64,000 bases of DNA from Nevskia soli DSM 19509 (GCF_000711955.1 NZ_JONR01000010.1:62001-126000), one strand, 5' to 3'. Counted from the stretch's first letter, positions 32,841 to 41,180 are shown. The notes: generated by a model from the sequence alone, not told the origin. Made by a program: numbers and translations.

Positions 32841-33055
32841 AGGGAGCCCCTGATCGTTTCGTCACTCCCGCATCGGCGGGGGCCGGTTTTTGATTTCCGA
32901 CCTTCGCAAAACAGGATTTCGCCTGCGACACGGTGCCGCGCCAGCGTGGGTGCGGGAGCAGGCGATGCAGCCCCTCCCGCACCCACCGTTCCGGGCACCG
33001 TGTCGGGGCTGCCCTACGCGGGAATGACGATGATCCGATTGATCAGAGGTTCCCT
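32841..33055. repeat. Nested inverted-repeat element between two convergent genes
   Basis: Three sets of arms are nested: outer AGGGAGCCCCTGATC (32841-32855) with GATCAGAGGTTCCCT (33041-33055), middle GACACGGTGCC (32927-32937) with GGCACCGTGTC (32994-33004), and inner GTGGGTGCGGGAG (32946-32958) with CTCCCGCACCCAC (32974-32986). Middle and inner arms are perfect. The right outer arm overlaps the first two bases of the maiA stop codon (TAG read on the minus strand). The element may end transcription from both sides. Confidence 0.7.
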
Positions 33056-33701
33056 AAACCTTCTGCGCATCCACCTGCAAATCGGGATGCGCGGCGATGA
33101 ATCCCGCATGCTCACGACACCGCGTCGCGACCGCCTGCAGGCGCGGCCAGTCGCGCACCGCGCCGAAGCGTTCGGCCGCGTACAGCTGCGGCACCAGGCA
33201 GCAGTCGGCGTAGGTCGGCGTCTCGCCGAAGCAGTAGGGCGTGGCCTCGCGGACTTGCAGCTCCTGTTCCAGGGCGTCGAGGTTCAGCCCGATCCAGTGC
33301 CGCACCCAGGTCTTGCGCCGCTCCTCGTCCACGCCTAGTTCCTTGTCCAGGTACTGCAGCAGGCGGGTGTTGTGCAGCGGCTGCACGTCGCTGGCGATGA
33401 CCTGGCAGAACGACCACATGCGCGCGGCATCGCGCGAATCCTCCGGCACCAGCGCCGGCTGCGGCACCTGCGCTTCCAGGTACTGGAAGATCGCCAGCGA
33501 CTGTCCCAGCGCGAAATCGCCGTCGACCAGCAGCGGCACCATCTCCTGCGGATTGAGTGCGCGATATTCCGGCTTGTGCTGCTCGCCGCCGTCGCGCAGC
33601 AGGTGCACCGGGATCGACTCGTACTGGATCAGCTTGAGATTGAGCGCGATGCGCACCCGGTAGCTGGAAGAGGAGCGCCAGTAGTTGTAGAGCTTGAGCA
33701 T
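33054..33701 (-). CDS. maiA: Maleylacetoacetate isomerase
   Basis: A 215-aa zeta-class glutathione S-transferase. The SSSSYRVRIALNL block at 10-22 holds the glutathione-binding Ser/Cys region typical of maleylacetoacetate isomerase; a proline-rich NPQEMVPLLVDG block follows. Other family marks are QSLAIFQYLE and ATPYCFGETPTYADCCLVPQ. It isomerises maleylacetoacetate to fumarylacetoacetate with glutathione as cofactor. It lies just after fahA on the same strand (17 bp apart), as the last gene of the homogentisate route. Confidence 0.95.
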   Translation of the reverse strand: MLKLYNYWRSSSSYRVRIALNLKLIQYESIPVHLLRDGGEQHKPEYRALNPQEMVPLLVDGDFALGQSLAIFQYLEAQVPQPALVPEDSRDAARMWSFCQVIASDVQPLHNTRLLQYLDKELGVDEERRKTWVRHWIGLNLDALEQELQVREATPYCFGETPTYADCCLVPQLYAAERFGAVRDWPRLQAVATRCREHAGFIAAHPDLQVDAQKV

Positions 33702-33718
33702 GGCCTTCGCCTTGGAGC

Positions 33719-34726
33719 TTATTCACCCACCGCCTGGTCGATGGCGCCGAAGATCGACTGCCCGTCGTCGCCGAACATCTCGATGCGCACGCGGTCGCCG
33801 CGCTTGAGGAAGGGCGTCTGCGGCTTGCCCAGCTGGATGGTCTCGATGGTGCGCACCTCGGCCAGGCAGGAATAGCCGACGCCGCCCTGGTCCACCGGCT
33901 TGCCCGGGCCGCCGTCGGGGCCGCGGTTGGAAACGGTGCCGCTGCCGATGATGGCGCCGGCGCCGAGCGCGCGGGTCCTCGCGGCGTGGGCGACGAGGGT
34001 GGGGAAGTCGAAGGTCATGTCGGTGCCGGCGTCGGGCTGGCCGAGCTTGCGGCCGTTGATCTGCGACAGCAGCGGCCGGTGCAGGCGGCCGCCGTCCCAG
34101 GCGGCGCCGAGCTCGTCCGGCGTCACCGCGCAGGGCGAGAAGGCGCTGCTGGGCTTGGACTGGAAGAAGCCGAAGCCCTTGGCCAGTTCATCGGGAATCA
34201 GGCCGCGCAGCGAGACGTCGTTGACCAGCATCAGCAGGCGGATCGCCTGTCCGGCCTGCGCCGCCGTGCTGCCCAGGGCGAGATCGCCGGTGATCACCGC
34301 GATCTCGGCCTCGAGGTCGCAGCCCCAGGATTCGTCGGCCAGCGGGATCGCCTGCGTCGGGGCGAGGAAGGTGTCGCTGCCGCCCTGGTACATCAGCGGG
34401 TCGGTCCAGAAGCTGGGCGGCATGTCGGCGCCGCGCGCCTTGCGCACCAGCTCGACGTGGTTGACGTAGGCGCTGCCGTCGGCCCACTGGTAGGCGCGTG
34501 GCAGCGGCGACAGGCACTCGTCGGCGCTGAATGCCATGGTGCCGGCGATCATGCCCTCGTCGAGGCGGGCCGACAGCGCTTCCAGCTCGGGCGCGATGGT
34601 GTCCCAGTCGTCGAGCGCGGCCTGCAGGGTTTTGACGTGCGGCGCCGGCGCGGCGTGCGAGAGGTTGCGGCTGACCACCACCAGGCGGCCGTCGCGCGTG
34701 CCGTCCTTGAGCGTTGCGAGTTTCAT
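33719..34726 (-). CDS. fahA: Fumarylacetoacetase
   Basis: A 335-aa member of the fumarylacetoacetate hydrolase (FAH) family. The metal-binding glutamates lie in CDLEAEIAV (typical E..E pair), and the LMLVNDVSLR and GIGSGTVSNRGPDGG-type blocks match bacterial fumarylacetoacetases of about 330 aa. It hydrolyses fumarylacetoacetate to fumarate and acetoacetate. It is coupled to maiA downstream. The ribosome site CCGGAG is clear. The upstream gene on the same strand is a histidine kinase rather than a catabolic gene. Confidence 0.94.
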   Translation of the reverse strand: MKLATLKDGTRDGRLVVVSRNLSHAAPAPHVKTLQAALDDWDTIAPELEALSARLDEGMIAGTMAFSADECLSPLPRAYQWADGSAYVNHVELVRKARGADMPPSFWTDPLMYQGGSDTFLAPTQAIPLADESWGCDLEAEIAVITGDLALGSTAAQAGQAIRLLMLVNDVSLRGLIPDELAKGFGFFQSKPSSAFSPCAVTPDELGAAWDGGRLHRPLLSQINGRKLGQPDAGTDMTFDFPTLVAHAARTRALGAGAIIGSGTVSNRGPDGGPGKPVDQGGVGYSCLAEVRTIETIQLGKPQTPFLKRGDRVRIEMFGDDGQSIFGAIDQAVGE

Positions 34727-34777
34727 GCGGCTCCGGAGAATCAGTTTGCGGAACGGAAATCCGCCGATGCCCGCATT

Positions 34778-36136
34778 TTACGCCTTGGCCGGCCCCGCGC
34801 CGGGCATCCCCGCGACCAGCGGCAGGGACAATGTGACGCGCAGCCCACCACCTTCAGCGTTGGCCGCGGCGGTGTGACCGCCGTGCGCGCGCACGATGCG
34901 CTCGACGATGGCCAGGCCCAGGCCGTGGCCATCGGCGCGCGCGGCGTTGCCGCCGCGGAAGAACGGCCGGAACAGCTTCGGCAGGTCGGCCTCAGGCACG
35001 CCGGGGCCGTGGTCGCGCACGCTCAGTTCGGCGCGGTCGCCGTTGCGCGCCAGCCGTACCAGTACTTCGCCGCCGGCGCTGAACTTGATGCTGTTGGACA
35101 GCAGGTTGTCCAGGGCCCGCGCCAGGAGCTGTGTATTGCCGCTGGTGTCCAGGGCCGTGCCGGTGTCGAGGCGCAGGCGCACGCCGTGGGCGCCGGCTTC
35201 CAGCTCCGCCTCGGCGACGCAGTCGCCGGCCAGTGCGGCGAGATCCACCGGCTCGCGCGCCATGCCGGGCAGGTCCGCTTCCATGCGCGACAGCGCCAGC
35301 AGTTCGCCGATCAGCACGTCGAGCCGCGCGATTTCATGCTCGGCGCGCTGGAAGTGCGCCGCCGCACCCTCGGCGGATTCCTGCCGCGCCAGCTCCAGGA
35401 TCAGCTGCAGGCGCGCCAGGGGCGAGCGCAGCTCGTGCGAGACGTCCTGCAGCACGCCGCGCTCGTGCGCCACCAGCGCCTCGATGCGGCCCGCCATGTG
35501 ATCGAACTCGCGGGCCAGCAGGCCCAGCTCGTCGCGGGCCAGCGGATAGGGCCCGCCGACGCGCGAGGACAGGTCGCCGGCGGCCATGCGCTGCGCCGCC
35601 TGCTGCAGGGCCGCCACCGGGCGCGCAATGCTGCGCGCCACCAACCAGCCGACACCGCCGATGGCGATCAGCGACAGCGCGATCTGCACGCCCAGCAGCA
35701 GTTCCAGCTTGGCGTGCTGCGGCCGGGGGCCGCGCACCGCGAGCATCTGCCGCGGCGTGCCGTCGCCGCCCACCACTTTCTGCCCGACCAGCAACACCTC
35801 CGGCACCGGCCGCAGCACGATGCTGTCGCCGGACAGCAGCTGCGGCAGGTGCCGCGCCAGCAGCGGCCCGGTGGGCCGCCCGAGGACATCGTGGCCGTCC
35901 TCGAACAGCATCACCTGGAAGCGCTCGCTGTGCCGCGTCGCCTCGGTCCAGTCGGTCAGGCCGGCGGGGCCGCCGCGGACGTAGGCGTCGTCGGCGGCCT
36001 GCGCCAGCGCCGGCCAGTCCAGTTCGCCGCCGTAGGTGCGGCGCGCGATGTCCTGCGTCACCGCCACGCTGACCAGCAGCGTGATGACGTTGGCCATGCA
36101 GAACCACAGCAGCAGGCGGCGGTAAAGGGGGCTCAA
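34778..36136 (-). CDS. CpxA-like membrane sensor histidine kinase
   Basis: A 452-aa two-membrane-span kinase: segments at about 7-28 and 147-168, with a roughly 115-residue periplasmic sensor domain between. HAMP at about 168-222, HisKA with His234 (QDVSHELRSPLARLQ), and HATPase_c with N (DNLLSNSIKF), G1 (DHGPGVP) and G2 (DGHGLGLAI) boxes. The pattern is close to CpxA of envelope stress. The response regulator gene lies 163 bp upstream on the same strand. It sits inside the tyrosine catabolic cluster, which is unusual for a Cpx pair. Confidence 0.87.
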   Translation of the reverse strand: MSPLYRRLLLWFCMANVITLLVSVAVTQDIARRTYGGELDWPALAQAADDAYVRGGPAGLTDWTEATRHSERFQVMLFEDGHDVLGRPTGPLLARHLPQLLSGDSIVLRPVPEVLLVGQKVVGGDGTPRQMLAVRGPRPQHAKLELLLGVQIALSLIAIGGVGWLVARSIARPVAALQQAAQRMAAGDLSSRVGGPYPLARDELGLLAREFDHMAGRIEALVAHERGVLQDVSHELRSPLARLQLILELARQESAEGAAAHFQRAEHEIARLDVLIGELLALSRMEADLPGMAREPVDLAALAGDCVAEAELEAGAHGVRLRLDTGTALDTSGNTQLLARALDNLLSNSIKFSAGGEVLVRLARNGDRAELSVRDHGPGVPEADLPKLFRPFFRGGNAARADGHGLGLAIVERIVRAHGGHTAAANAEGGGLRVTLSLPLVAGMPGAGPAKA

Positions 36137-36298
36137 GCGGGGCCTGTAGGCGTTGGAATCATTGCTGCGGCGAAGCTCGCTTCGCGCAGCGCCGGGTGCG
36201 ACCGGCGCAGTTTACCCGAGCGGCTCGATGCTCCGTCTTGCTCGATTTCACGCTTCAAGCGGGGCGCCGGCCATGCGGACGGGCACCGGTGCCGCGTC

Positions 36299-36985
36299 TC
36301 AGGCCCGCTGCGTTATGAGCAGGTAGCCGGCGCCGCGCACCGCTTCGATGGCCGGCGCACTGGTCGAGGCTTCGGACAGCTTGCGCCGCAGGCGGCTGAC
36401 GTGAACGTCGACGCTGCGGTCGAAGCGTTCGATCTCGCGCCCCAGGGCCAGGCGGGTCAGCGTGGCCTTGCCCACCACCTCGCCGGCGTGCTGCGCCAGC
36501 GTCAGCAGCAAAGCGAATTCGGCGCCGGTCAGGCGCAGTTCCTGGCCCTCCACCGAAGCGCGGCGTTCCGCCGGGTGCAGGTGCAGGGAGCCCAGGCTCA
36601 GTTCGTCCGCCGCCGGCAGGGTCTGGCGCCGCAGCTGGGCGCGCACCCGCGCCAGCAGCTCGCGCGGCAGGCAGGGTTTGGACAGGTAATCGTCGGCGCC
36701 GAGTTCCAGGCCGACCACGCGGTCCACCGGCTCGCCGCGCGCCGACAGCATGATCACCGGCAGGCGGTGCTGCTGGCGCAATTCCCGTAGCGTTTCGAGG
36801 CCGTCGCCGCCCGGCATCATCACGTCGAGAATCAGCAGCTCGGGGCGCAGGGCGGCGTCGCGCAGGCGTTCCAGTGCCGCTTCGCCGTCGTGTACCGCCT
36901 CCACCTCGAAGCCCTCGCGACGCAGGTAATCGGTCAACAGGGCGCACAGCTCGCGGTCGTCGTCGGCTATCAGGATGCGTGACAT
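36299..36985 (-). CDS. CpxR-like OmpR-family response regulator
   Basis: A 228-aa response regulator: receiver (acidic DDD at 8-10, phospho-acceptor Asp54 in LILDVMMPG, Lys in DDYLSKP) and C-terminal winged-helix DNA-binding domain of the OmpR type (ending in ERFDRSVDVHVSRLRRKL and EAVRGAGYLL). Best match by pattern is CpxR. It precedes the CpxA-like kinase. The start MSRILIADDD is taken as family-like although its upstream sequence is a poor ribosome site; an upstream ATG at 37045 is an alternative. Confidence 0.9.
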   Translation of the reverse strand: MSRILIADDDRELCALLTDYLRREGFEVEAVHDGEAALERLRDAALRPELLILDVMMPGGDGLETLRELRQQHRLPVIMLSARGEPVDRVVGLELGADDYLSKPCLPRELLARVRAQLRRQTLPAADELSLGSLHLHPAERRASVEGQELRLTGAEFALLLTLAQHAGEVVGKATLTRLALGREIERFDRSVDVHVSRLRRKLSEASTSAPAIEAVRGAGYLLITQRA

Positions 36986-37198
36986 CCCCCTAATGTCGGG
37001 CCGCGGGGCGTTCTGCGCAACTTCAGACGACTTTGATTTACCCATCTTTACGCACGCTGCCGCGCCTCCGGATTGCTGCGGAGCGCGGGGACGCGCGCCG
37101 GTATGCAACCACTCATGACCTGTTTTCAGCGCCGCAGTTCCCCGGAGGCCGATCGCGCCCGATGGGCGGGGGCGAGCGGCGCGCCGCGCCGGAAGGCG

Positions 37199-38335
37199 CT
37201 ATTTCTGCTGCCAGCTGCGGTGGTAGTCGTGGAATTCCGCGGCCGTGGCCGCTTCGTCGATATCCAGCGCGTCGCGCGCGTCGATCATCACCGCGTACTC
37301 GTCAGTACCCGGTTTGGTCTGCTGCAGCATCCGGCCCAGCGCCTTGGGATGCGGGCCGTGGGTGAAGCCGCAGGGGTGCAGGGTGATCATGCCGGGGTGG
37401 ATGTTGTCGCGCGAGAAGAAATCGCCGGCGTGGTAGAAGATCACCTCGTCGAAATCGTCGTTGTTGTGGAAGAACGGCACCTTGATCGCGCCCGGATCGG
37501 TCTCGAACGGGCGCGGCGTGAAGGTGCAGACGACGAAGCGGCCGGCGACGAAGGTGGTGTGCGCCGACGGCGGCAGGTGGAAGCGGTGGCTCATCAGCGG
37601 CCGGATGTCGCGCACGTTGATGCGCACCGGATGCAGCGAGCCATGCCAGCCGATGGCATCGAGCGGGTTGTAGGGGTAGACCACCGTGGACACTTCATTG
37701 CGCCGCTTGATCCGCACCGCCCAGTCGCGCGCCGCCGCCGCGCCCTGCTGCTGGGCCTTGAAGGCATCGTCGATGCGCGGCAGGTCCAGCATGGCCGGGT
37801 CGAAGATGGCGTGTTCGCCCACCAGGCCCTTGTCCGGCAGGGTGTAGCTGGAATTGGTCGCTTCGATCAGCAGCATCTGCATCGGCGCGGCGCAGTCGAT
37901 GCGCCACATGGTGCTGCGCGGCAGCACGATGTAGTCGCCGGCCTCGATGGCCAGGTGCCCGTAGTCGCAGTACAGCTCGCCGCTGCCGTTGTGGACGAAC
38001 AGCAGTTCGTCGCCGTCGGCGTTGCGCGCCAGGTGATCCATCGACTCGCGGCAGGTCCAGAAGCGCATGCGCAGGGCGGCGTTGTGCAGCAGCAAGGCCG
38101 CGTCCCAGGGTGAATGGCCGTGCGGCTTGATCCTGACGCAGTCGAAGGCGCGCGGCCGCAGCGGGCCTTCCCAGGATTTCCAGCCGGTGGGCGGGCGCGG
38201 GTGGTACATATGCGTCGCCGGGCCGAAGAAGCCTTCCTTGCCCAGCTCGCGCTCGACCGTGCCCTCGGGCAGGTCGGCATGGGCCTGGCGCGAGGCATTG
38301 CCCTCGATGTGCGGGCGGTAGATCCATTTCTTCAT
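37199..38335 (-). CDS. hmgA: Homogentisate 1,2-dioxygenase
   Basis: A 378-aa cupin-fold iron dioxygenase that opens the ring of homogentisate to maleylacetoacetate. Family features are KIxRPRAFDCVR-type start of the barrel, VFxHNGSGELYCDYGHL, and the iron-binding region FHNNDDFDE plus FTHGPHPKAL with its His. The product is shorter than the 430-aa form of mammals and Pseudomonas but equals a bacterial subgroup. The ribosome site AAGGAGGAGA is strong. The next upstream gene on the strand is hppD, with a REP-like repeat between. Identification rests partly on the clear pathway context. Confidence 0.93.
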   Translation of the reverse strand: MKKWIYRPHIEGNASRQAHADLPEGTVERELGKEGFFGPATHMYHPRPPTGWKSWEGPLRPRAFDCVRIKPHGHSPWDAALLLHNAALRMRFWTCRESMDHLARNADGDELLFVHNGSGELYCDYGHLAIEAGDYIVLPRSTMWRIDCAAPMQMLLIEATNSSYTLPDKGLVGEHAIFDPAMLDLPRIDDAFKAQQQGAAAARDWAVRIKRRNEVSTVVYPYNPLDAIGWHGSLHPVRINVRDIRPLMSHRFHLPPSAHTTFVAGRFVVCTFTPRPFETDPGAIKVPFFHNNDDFDEVIFYHAGDFFSRDNIHPGMITLHPCGFTHGPHPKALGRMLQQTKPGTDEYAVMIDARDALDIDEAATAAEFHDYHRSWQQK

Positions 38336-38352
38336 GCGTTCTCCTCCTTTCG

Positions 38353-38464
38353 CCCTTCTCCCTTCGGGAGAAGGGTTGGGGATGAGGGGCGCAGCCTCGA
38401 CGCAGTATGCACCCTCTCGCGAGCGCGGCCCCTCACCCCTGCCCCTCTCCCGGAGGGAGAGGGG
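38353..38464. repeat. REP-like double hairpin between hmgA and hppD
   Basis: Two short perfect stems: CCCTTCTCCC/GGGAGAAGGG (38353-38375) and CCCCTCTCCC/GGGAGAGGGG (38442-38464), separated by a further TGAGGGGC/GCCCCTCA pair. The arrangement resembles a BIME (two REP units). It sits 8 bp after the hppD stop and 18 bp before the hmgA start. Confidence 0.7.
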
Positions 38465-38471
38465 ATGAACC

Positions 38472-39545
38472 TCAGGCCGCTTCGCTCTTCAGCACGCCGC
38501 GCCGCACCTGGTCTTCCTCGATGCTTTCGAACAGGGCCTTGAAGTTGCCTTCGCCGAAGCCCTCGTTGCCCTTGCGCTGGATGATCTCGAAGAAGATCGG
38601 GCCGATCACGGTGGAGGTGAAGATCTGCAGCAGGATGCCGTCCTCGACGCTGCCGTCGATCAGCAGGCGCAGTTCGCGCAGGCGCGCCACGCTCTCGTGG
38701 TGGCCCGGCACGCGCGCTTCGATCTTCTCGTAATAGGTTTCCGGCGTGTCCATGAACACCACGCCGCGGTCGCGCAGCGCGGTCACGGTGGCGTAGATGT
38801 CGTCGGTGGCCAGCGCCAGGTGCTGGATGCCTTCGCCGCGGTAGTCGCGGATGAATTCGGCGATCTGGCTCCTGTCGTCGGCGCTCTCGTTGATCGGGAT
38901 GCGCAGCTTGCCGCAAGGGCTGGTGAGCGCACGCGACACCAGGCCGGTCTGCTTGCCTTCGATGTCGAAGTAGCGGATCTCGCGGAAGTTGGCGATGCGC
39001 TCGTAGAAGCCGGACCACACGTCCATATTGCCCTTCTCGACGTTGTGGGTCAGGTGGTCGAGCGTCTTCAGGCCGACGCCCTGCGGATGCTGGTCGGCGC
39101 CTTCGATCGGGATGAAGTCGACGTCGTAGATGGTCTTGTCGCCGTAGCGGTCGATGAAATAGAGCACGCTGTTGCCGATGCCGTAGACCGCCGGCAGGTT
39201 CAGCTCCATGAAGCCCGGCTTGGTGTCGAACGGCACGGCGCCCTGCGACACGGCGTAGGCATAGGCCTTGGCCGCATCCTTCACGCGCCAGCCCATGGCG
39301 CAGGCGGAAGGGCCGTGGGCCTGGGCGAACTGGGCGAAGTGGGTGTACGGCGTGCCGTTGACCAGGAAGTTGATGTCGCCCTGGCGGAACAGCGTCACGT
39401 CCTTGCTGCGGTGGCGCGCCACGGCGGTGAAGCCGAGCAGCTCGAACAGCTTGTGCAGCTGCTCGATGCCGGCGCGGTTGGGCGCGGTGTACTCGACGAA
39501 CTCGAAGCCGTCGGTCTGCAGCGGATTGGTGGTGTTCTTTTCCAT
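38472..39545 (-). CDS. hppD: 4-hydroxyphenylpyruvate dioxygenase
   Basis: A 357-aa Fe(II) dioxygenase of the vicinal oxygen chelate fold. The iron ligands are visible as His164 (DHLTHNV), His242 (IQHLALATDD) and Glu320 (GPIFFEIIQRKG). The C-terminal GFGEGNFKALFESIE helix, which closes the active site, is intact. It converts 4-hydroxyphenylpyruvate to homogentisate. It lies between phhA and hmgA on the same strand. Two GGACA/TGTCC palindromes lie in its upstream leader. Confidence 0.96.
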   Translation of the reverse strand: MEKNTTNPLQTDGFEFVEYTAPNRAGIEQLHKLFELLGFTAVARHRSKDVTLFRQGDINFLVNGTPYTHFAQFAQAHGPSACAMGWRVKDAAKAYAYAVSQGAVPFDTKPGFMELNLPAVYGIGNSVLYFIDRYGDKTIYDVDFIPIEGADQHPQGVGLKTLDHLTHNVEKGNMDVWSGFYERIANFREIRYFDIEGKQTGLVSRALTSPCGKLRIPINESADDRSQIAEFIRDYRGEGIQHLALATDDIYATVTALRDRGVVFMDTPETYYEKIEARVPGHHESVARLRELRLLIDGSVEDGILLQIFTSTVIGPIFFEIIQRKGNEGFGEGNFKALFESIEEDQVRRGVLKSEAA

Positions 39546-39561
39546 CGTGAATCTCCGTGGT

Positions 39562-39598
39562 GGACATCCTGTCCAGGCTGCCGGACATCCATGTCCGG
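39562..39598. promoter_or_regulatory. Twin GGACA/TGTCC palindromes upstream of hppD
   Basis: GGACATCCTGTCC (39562-39574) and CCGGACATCCATGTCCGG (39581-39598) lie 17-53 bp upstream of the hppD start on its transcript side. Both share GGACA-n-TGTCC. They could be operators or fold into mRNA hairpins near the ribosome site. No regulator is assigned. Confidence 0.45.
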
Positions 39599-39698
39599 AC
39601 TCTTCAAATAAGCGCGCTGTCGACTAGCTTCTCTCTGGAACGCTACAGCACTGTGATACGCCCAAATAACAGACCGCTCAAGTGGGCGCTTGTTGCGA

Positions 39699-40505
39699 CT
39701 ACGCGGCCGCCGCGTCGCCTTTTGCAGGAAACAGCGGAGCATGCAGCCCCATGCGCTTGGCCTGCTGTACCAGGCCCATGATGTCCTGTTGCGTCATCTC
39801 GAACAGCTGGCGCAGGTCCTCGATGACGTAGTACAGCGGCTGCATGATGTCGATACGGTAGGGGGTGCGCAGCGCATCGACGATGTCGAAGCGGCGGCGC
39901 AGCGCCTGGTCGCTGTTGTAGGCGTATTCGGTCTCGCCGATGGAGGAGAGGATGCCGCCGCCGTAGATGCGCAGCGCCTCGCCGGGCTTGCGCATCAGGC
40001 CGAACTCCACCGTGAACCAGTACATGCGCGCCAGGTAGACGCGGTCCTCGCGGCTGGCGGCGAGGCCGAGCTTGCCGTAGGCGTGGGTGAAGTCGGCGAA
40101 ATACTGGTTGGTCAGCAGCGGCGTGTGGCCGAAGATCTCGTGGAAGATGTCCGGCTCCTGCAGGTAGTCCAGCTCCTCGCGGGTGCGCACGAAGGTGGCG
40201 GCGGGAAACTTGCGGTCGGCCAGCAGGGCGAAGAATTCGGAAAAGGGAATCAGCGCCGGCACGTAGGCCACTTCCCAGCCCGTTTCGCGCTTCAGGCGCC
40301 GCGATACCTCGCCGAGCTGGGGCACGCGGTCTTCCGGGAGCTTGAGCAGGTCCAGGCCGTGCATGAACTCGTCACAGGCCTTGCCGCGGATCGCCTGCTT
40401 CTGGCGCGCGAACAACTCCGCCCAGATGGCGTTTTCCGCATCGGAATAGCGGATCTGGCCGGACGCGTCGGGCAGCGGCGAAACGTACTTGGTCTGCTTT
40501 CCCAT
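39699..40505 (-). CDS. phhA: Phenylalanine 4-monooxygenase
   Basis: A 268-aa pterin-dependent aromatic amino acid hydroxylase. Iron ligands His122 and His127 (DIFHEIFGHTP) and Glu168 (MYWFTVEFGL) are all present. It makes tyrosine from phenylalanine using tetrahydropterin. No phhB (carbinolamine dehydratase) gene is adjacent, in contrast to Pseudomonas; it may be elsewhere. The gene is divergent from an Lrp-type regulator. Confidence 0.96.
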   Translation of the reverse strand: MGKQTKYVSPLPDASGQIRYSDAENAIWAELFARQKQAIRGKACDEFMHGLDLLKLPEDRVPQLGEVSRRLKRETGWEVAYVPALIPFSEFFALLADRKFPAATFVRTREELDYLQEPDIFHEIFGHTPLLTNQYFADFTHAYGKLGLAASREDRVYLARMYWFTVEFGLMRKPGEALRIYGGGILSSIGETEYAYNSDQALRRRFDIVDALRTPYRIDIMQPLYYVIEDLRQLFEMTQQDIMGLVQQAKRMGLHAPLFPAKGDAAAA

Positions 40506-40602
40506 GGGTCGGACTCATCCGGGCGATGCGAACAACCACTCTAGCGCGAAAGGGCAGCGCTTTCCTTGCGAATTCACACCGAAGAGCTACTATCTGTGCA
40601 TC

Positions 40603-40617
40603 TTTTCACTATGAAAA
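40603..40617. promoter_or_regulatory. Palindrome in the phhA-lrp divergent region
   Basis: TTTTCACTATGAAAA is a 15-bp palindrome with a mismatched centre, 21-35 bp upstream of the Lrp-type gene and about 100 bp upstream of phhA. It is A/T-rich in a GC-rich window, which fits an Lrp-family operator. This is inference. Confidence 0.45.
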
Positions 40618-40637
40618 TGCCAATAACTAGGTAAAAC

Positions 40638-41102
40638 ATGCAAAGCGAACTGGATCGCACCGACCTGCGCATGCTGCGCGAGCTGCAGAAGAACGGCCGC
40701 ATGCCGGTGGTGGACCTGGCGGAGAAGGTGTCGTTGTCGCCCACCGCCTGCCAGCGCCGGCTGCGCCGGCTGGAGGACAGCGGCGTGATCGAGCGCTACG
40801 CCGCGGTGCTCAGCCCGGCGGCGCTGGGGCAGCGCATCCAGGCCTTCGTCCGCGTCAGCATCGAGCGGCAGTCCAAGGATGTCACCGAGGCCTTCGAGCA
40901 CGCCATCAAGCGCCAGCCCGAGGTGCGCGCCTGCTACGTCATGACCGGCGATCTCGATTTCCTGCTGCATGTGATGGTGCCGGATCTGCAGGCCTTCGCC
41001 GAGTTTTCGATGAAGGTGCTGATCGGCCTGCCGGGAGTGAAGGACGTGCGTTCCAGCCTGGTGCTGGATGCGGTGAAGCAGGACGAGGGGGTGCCTTTGT
41101 AG
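40638..41102 (+). CDS. Lrp/AsnC family transcriptional regulator
   Basis: A 154-aa Lrp-type regulator. The N-terminal winged helix (LDRTDLRMLRELQKNGRMPVV, then VSLSPTACQRRLRRLEDSGVI) is followed by the RAM ligand domain (QAFVRVSIERQ, YVMTGDLDFLLHVMVPD, GLPGVKDVRSSLVLD). It is divergent from phhA and so is a likely regulator of phenylalanine/tyrosine breakdown, with an aromatic amino acid as the probable effector. The stop codon lies inside a 23-bp inverted repeat. Confidence 0.93.
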   Translation: MQSELDRTDLRMLRELQKNGRMPVVDLAEKVSLSPTACQRRLRRLEDSGVIERYAAVLSPAALGQRIQAFVRVSIERQSKDVTEAFEHAIKRQPEVRACYVMTGDLDFLLHVMVPDLQAFAEFSMKVLIGLPGVKDVRSSLVLDAVKQDEGVPL

Positions 41103-41169
41103 GGCGGGCCGTGCCCGCCGCTTCGCCGAGGTCTGGATAGGTGCGCCGGCGGGCACGGCCCGCCCTACA
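41098..41169. repeat. 23-bp perfect inverted repeat over the lrp stop codon
   Basis: Arms 41098-41120 and 41147-41169 are exact complements and begin TGTAGGGCGGGCCGTGCCCG; the loop is 26 bp. The lrp TAG is formed by the first bases of the left arm. The element lies between two convergent genes and may terminate transcription from either side. The TGTAGGGCGGGCCGTGCCCGCC sequence is a commonly repeated element in Gammaproteobacteria as far as I recall. Confidence 0.85.
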
Positions 41170-41180
41170 AGTGCTCCAGC

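Noticed and set aside
32835..33053. Possible small RNA gene in the S10-maiA gap
   Set aside because: The strong folding comes from a nested repeat element; no promoter was seen for a separate RNA.
33986..36790. 934-codon plus-strand frame opposite fahA and the CpxA-like kinase
   Set aside because: Crosses three real minus-strand genes and has a low-complexity product.
38341..38471. Possible rho-independent terminator after hppD
   Set aside because: The stems have no following T-run and resemble a REP pair, so it is listed as a repeat.
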